A stretch of DNA of 64,000 nucleotides, from positions 70,162,034-70,226,033 of the forward strand of contig CM046303.1 of assembly GCA_025267735.1 (NCBI GenBank), read 5' to 3'. Position 1 is the stretch's first letter. Each line of letters begins with the position of its first letter. The position numbers were made by a program, and so were the translations under genes. Shown piece by piece: positions 60,541-64,000 of this stretch. Origin of the DNA: Mactra quadrangularis. Lineage: Eukaryota; Mollusca; Bivalvia; Venerida; Mactridae. The notes beneath the pieces were generated by a model that did not search any database, had not been told where the DNA came from, and saw only the letters and a program-made list of their open reading frames with translations.

Positions 60541-61030
60541 GAACATTATTTAGCCGGTCTGCGAGTGTTTCTGATGCCCTCGCAGACTTTCAGGATTTTT
60601 GGCACCAATCAAAGAAAGGACAGTTCCTATGTCTTTGGATCAAAGAAACTTCATTTAGCCGGTCTGCGAGTGTTTCTGATGCCCTCGCAGACTTTCAGGA
60701 TTTTTGGTGCCAATAAAAATAAGTTCGTTTCTGATATTTGTGGACCAAAGGAACATCATTTAACCGGTCTGCGAGTAATTCTGAGACACTCGCAGACTTT
60801 CAGAAATGTTTGGTGCCAATCAAAATAAGTTCGTTTCTGATATTTGTGGACCAAAGGAACATCATTTAACCGGTCTGCGAGTAATTCTGAGACACTCGCA
60901 GACTTTCAGGAATGTTTGGTGCCAATCAAAATAAGTTCGTTTTTGATATTTGTGGACCAAAGAAACATAATTTAACCGGTCTGCGAGTAATTCTGAGACA
61001 CTCGCAGACTTTCTGGATTGTTGGTGCCAA
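60540..61030. repeat. 105-bp tandem repeat with a conserved hairpin, 5 copies
   Basis: Each copy has ccggtctgcgagt and actcgcagacttt around an 11-base loop (about 60556, 60660, 60764, 60869 and 60973), a 9-10-bp perfect stem. The rest of the unit is ttggtgccaat plus an AT-rich spacer and ggaccaaagaaac. A 129-codon plus frame crosses it but only repeats the unit. Confidence 0.92.
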
Positions 61031-61590
61031 TCAAAGTAAGGTCATTTTCAATACCCTGCCTGCCTGTAAAATATCCGCTTGATACTGGGTATCGTTATTT
61101 CCTGGCAACCAGTGCCAGATCAGCCTATGTCGTGTATACAGTATAGTCTCAATAGAAATCAGGGGGTCATGCCCAGCGCCGCTCGCCTAGACCCTAATAC
61201 TTGTCCGATCCACTTGAAATTTTAATAGAATGTTCCCCTAACAACATCCTGCCTGCCGGTAAAATATCAGCTACATACCAACTCTACACTGTTGGTTTAG
61301 GGCATTGAAATCAGCAGTCACCGTGTAGTAGTATAGCCCTATAGTGAATATAGTACGGTTTTTGAAGCTCAACCCTGTTGCCAGCCCCGAATCCTTGGTC
61401 GGATCAGGGTGAAATTTCATAGGCAGGTAGAAGAGTTCTTAAATTTCATTAGACTTATCATCTGTATTGAGCCAAAATACTGTTTAACAGAAACATTCAA
61501 TCCCCCAGGTCTCTAGAACAATGATACAATGGACAAAAGAAATAGGCGGAAAAAAGAACAAAGGATCTATTTTTAGTAACATTGCTAACT
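61031..61590. repeat. Two diverged copies of a unit of about 200 bp
   Basis: cctgcctgcc(t/g)gtaaaatatc recurs at about 61046 and 61249, each followed by similar gtatagtc/gtatagcc segments. Otherwise non-coding. Confidence 0.5.
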
Positions 61591-62300
61591 CTTCCTAACC
61601 CTAACCCGTGAATCCTAACCATTACCCTAGCTAACCAAAAGCTTACCAAAGCTAACCCTAACCCTTACCCGGAGGTAACCTAATATTTACACTGAAGCTT
61701 ACCCCTAACCCCTTACCCTAGCTAACCACTAGGTAAGGTTTATTGACCAAGCTTACCCTCTGTGTAAGTTATGTCTATGTGAACATAGCTAACACTGAGC
61801 TTAGCATAGCTTACTCCTAACCCCTTACTCTAGCTAACCACTAGGTAAGGTTATTGACCAAGCATTCCCTATGTCTATGTGAACATAGATAACACTGAGC
61901 TTAGTCAAGCTTACTCCTAACACCTTACTCTAGCTAATCACTAGGTAAGGTTCATTGACCGAGCTTACCCTTTGTCTATGTGAACATAGCTAATACTGAG
62001 CTTAGCCTAGCTTACTCCTAACCCCTTACCCTAGCTTACCACTAGGTTAGGTTATTGACCAAGCTTACCCTATGTCTATGTGAACATAGCTAACCCTGAA
62101 CTTACGCAGATACTTACTCTTAACCCCTTACTCTAGCTTACCACTAGGTAAGGTTTATTGACCAGGCTTACCCTATGTCTATGTGAACATAGCTAACCCT
62201 GAACTGACGCAGTTGCTTGCTCCTAACCCCTTTCTCTTGCTTACCACTAGGTAAGGTTCATTAACCAAGCTTACCCTATGTCTATGTGTACATAGCTAAC
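61591..62300. repeat. Degenerate telomere-like satellite, unit about 103-106 bp
   Basis: It opens with irregular ctaacccta/taaccctaaccc runs. About six units follow, each with ctaaccactaggtaaggtt, ttgaccaagcttaccc and the palindromic tatgtctatgtgaacatag, then cttactcctaacccctta. The C-rich ctaaccc pieces are on the plus strand, opposite to the TTAGGG blocks. Confidence 0.9.
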
Positions 62301-62304
62301 CCTG

Positions 62305-62412
62305 AGGGTTAGGGTTAGGGTTAGGGTTAGGGTTAGGGTTAGGGTTAGGGTTAGGGTTAGGGTTAGGGTTAGGGTTAGGGTTAGGGTTAGGGTTAGGGGT
62401 TAGGGTTAGGAA
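62305..62412 (+). repeat. Telomere-type TTAGGG block, about 18 copies
   Basis: A near-perfect (TTAGGG)n run ending in taggggttagggttagg. It follows a ctaaccctga segment, so C-rich and G-rich telomere-like repeats meet head to head here. Confidence 0.95.
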
Positions 62413-62690
62413 TAGGGGGTTTTGCGAATGTTCATTTCGTTTTGAACAATTGCTCCGCCCACTTGTCAATCATTATTCTGGTTAGATTCATTTAGTTGTT
62501 TGAATTTTTTCATTTGTATATAGACATTCAATGAGTACAGTATTGTGAAATTATTTGGATAAAATGTTATAGTGTTTTCGGATATTATATTATATATTAA
62601 AGTAAATTAATTTGATAAGAAGTGTTTTTTGCAATGAGAATATTTCTAATTATTTTGATTTTAAAAACATTTTGTGTCTGTTCATAGTTG
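62413..62690. other. Unique AT-rich stretch
   Basis: Begins with gcgaatg..tgaacaattgctccgccc, similar to the flank after the first TTAGGG block. No gene is seen. Confidence 0.5.
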
Positions 62691-63260
62691 CTGATGAAGA
62701 GGAGTATGATAATTAATGAAATAAATTTTTTGGCTGTTGATGATTGTGATTATAGTTGCTGTTGTTGTGATGATGATGATAATGATCAGGAGGAGGATTA
62801 TGATAATATCATGATGATGATGATTGTTGCTGTTGATGATGATGATTGTTGTAGTCGTTGTATTAGTTTTAAATTTTGATGATGACAATGATGATAATAA
62901 TTATTATAATGAGTAGATGATGATGATGGAAATTATTGTTAATGCTGTTGTTGATGTTGATGCTGATGATGAGGAGTATGATAATATCATGATGTCGATG
63001 AACGTTTATGTTGTTGTTGATAATGATGATTTTTGTTGTTATCGTTGTATAAGTTTTAAATGCTGATGATGACAATGGTGATGATGATTATTATAATAAT
63101 TAGATGATGATGATGGTAATTATTGTTAATGCTGTTGTTGTTGTCGATGCTGATCATGATGATGATGCTGATGATGATAGTGATGAATATAGTTGTTCTT
63201 GTTTTGGCTGTTGATGGTGATGATGATTAAGATGATGCTGCTGCTGATGATATATATCTT
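62690..63260. repeat. GAT/TGT-rich trinucleotide low-complexity region
   Basis: Long stretches of gatgatgat, tgttgttg and mixed forms, with two or more diverged copies of a block of about 200 bp (atgataatatcatgatg... ttgtataagttttaaat). Frames on both strands are low complexity. Confidence 0.85.
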
Positions 63261-63289
63261 TATTGGCTCAATAAGAGAACCTTTACTGT

Positions 63290-64000
63290 AATAAAAATAT
63301 TTTGGGTAACCTGAGTTACCATGTTTCTTAAAATAACTTTTGTCGGCAAGTCTTGGTAACATTGGTTAACCTGAGTAACCAACTCCGGTTAACCTGGGTA
63401 ACCATGTTACTAAAAATAACTTTTGTCGGCAATTCATGGTAACATTGGTTAACCTGGGTAACCAACAAGGTTACAAGTTAGATTGATACAGTTTTGGTTA
63501 GTTTCGAATACCCATGATGTTAATAAGGTTGTGGCTGTTTGTGCTGTTGTTGATGATAATGATGCAATTGCTGATGCTGCTGACGATGTTGTTCTTGTTT
63601 TTGATGATAAGTAAGATTATAACCGTTTAAGCATCTCAAAAAACAGTCCACTTTGTATCATTCATCTACCCGCGGCTACCCGGGTTAGTTTTGGTAACCG
63701 TGGTTACCCAAGGTTAGTTTGGGTTACCGCGGGTAGATGGTAAGGGTAAGAGTTAGATTGATACAGTTTTGGTAAGTTACGGTTACCGATGATGTGAATG
63801 TGGTTGTTGCTGTTGGTGTTGTTGTTGATGATGATGGTGTAGTTTCTGATAATGTGATATTGTTGCTGTTGTTCTTGATGATGACAAGTATGATTATAAC
63901 CGCTTAAGCATATCAAAAAAGAGTCCACTTTGTACCATACATCTACCCGCGGTTACCTGGGTTAGTTTGGGTAACCGCGGTTACCCAAGGTTAGTTTGGG
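63290..64000. repeat. GGTAACC palindrome-rich repeat, running off the window
   Basis: Repeated ggttaacctgggtaacc and ggtaaccgcggttacc motifs. One perfect 18-bp palindrome, gggtaaccgcggttaccc, sits at about 63969. Two copies each of a 100-120-bp block (ttttgtcggcaa(g/t)tc and cacttgta/cactttgta, tctacccgcgg) are present, mixed with GAT/TGT-rich DNA. Confidence 0.8.

Noticed and set aside
59752..62412. TTAGGG repeats as a true chromosome end
   Set aside because: Unique and repeat sequence continues for kilobases on both sides, so these are interstitial blocks.
62682..63362. His/Asn/Ile-rich and Asp-rich ORFs
   Set aside because: They come from GAT/TGT trinucleotide low-complexity DNA on both strands.

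Overview
This is a eukaryotic, animal-type window, most likely from a lophotrochozoan such as a bivalve mollusc. The species is an inference. It rests on short exons with GT-AG introns, very dense tandem repeats, tRNA-derived SINE fragments with CAAA tails, a Jockey/L2/CR1-type LINE, TTAGGG blocks, and a conserved animal kinetochore gene. Nothing looks bacterial, and most long open frames are tandem repeats that happen to lack stop codons.

Layout. (1) 1.2-7.3 kb, minus strand: a CENPX (MHF2/STRA13) gene split into tiny exons (7233-7182, 4162-4109, 2625-2594, 1665-1609, 1247-1233). Its introns are swollen by a 43-bp and a 34-bp minisatellite. (2) 8.9-12.6 kb: one 63-bp tandem array cut in two by a 1.16-kb DNA transposon. 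(3) 12.8-19.8 kb: a transposon bed. It holds a hAT element with a perfect 8-bp target duplication, a three-level nest (fold-back element containing a Tc1-like element containing a 288-bp MITE), and two more inverted-repeat elements. (4) 19.85-24.1 kb: a decayed LINE on the minus strand. (5) 25.5-26.7 kb: a possible solo LTR with a TATA box. (6) 27.2-47.3 kb: about 13.5 kb of a 379-bp satellite. Each unit is a dimer of two related halves, and multi-unit blocks are re-duplicated.

The satellite is interrupted at 29236-35864 by a young LTR retroelement on the minus strand. Its LTRs differ by only about three bases and one 10-bp indel. It has no recognisable gag or pol, but keeps an intact baculovirus-F/errantivirus-type envelope glycoprotein ORF. 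A leader exon ending ATG-GAG just after the 5' LTR can splice in frame to three acceptors: a small basic protein, the envelope protein and an acidic protein. Two sets of repeated RNA hairpins lie downstream of env. This env-plus-accessory element with its shared leader is the most interesting system in the window.

(7) 47.4-56.8 kb, plus strand: a large two-exon gene of an uncharacterised multicopy animal family, with an N-terminal Cys/His zinc-finger-like region and a C-terminal FEN/PIN-type nuclease-like domain. It carries one frameshift and one in-frame TGA, so this copy looks recently broken. (8) 56.8-64 kb: simple and palindromic tandem repeats, two TTAGGG blocks with similar flanks, and a telomere-like degenerate satellite.

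All family assignments come from reading the sequence. No database search was run.
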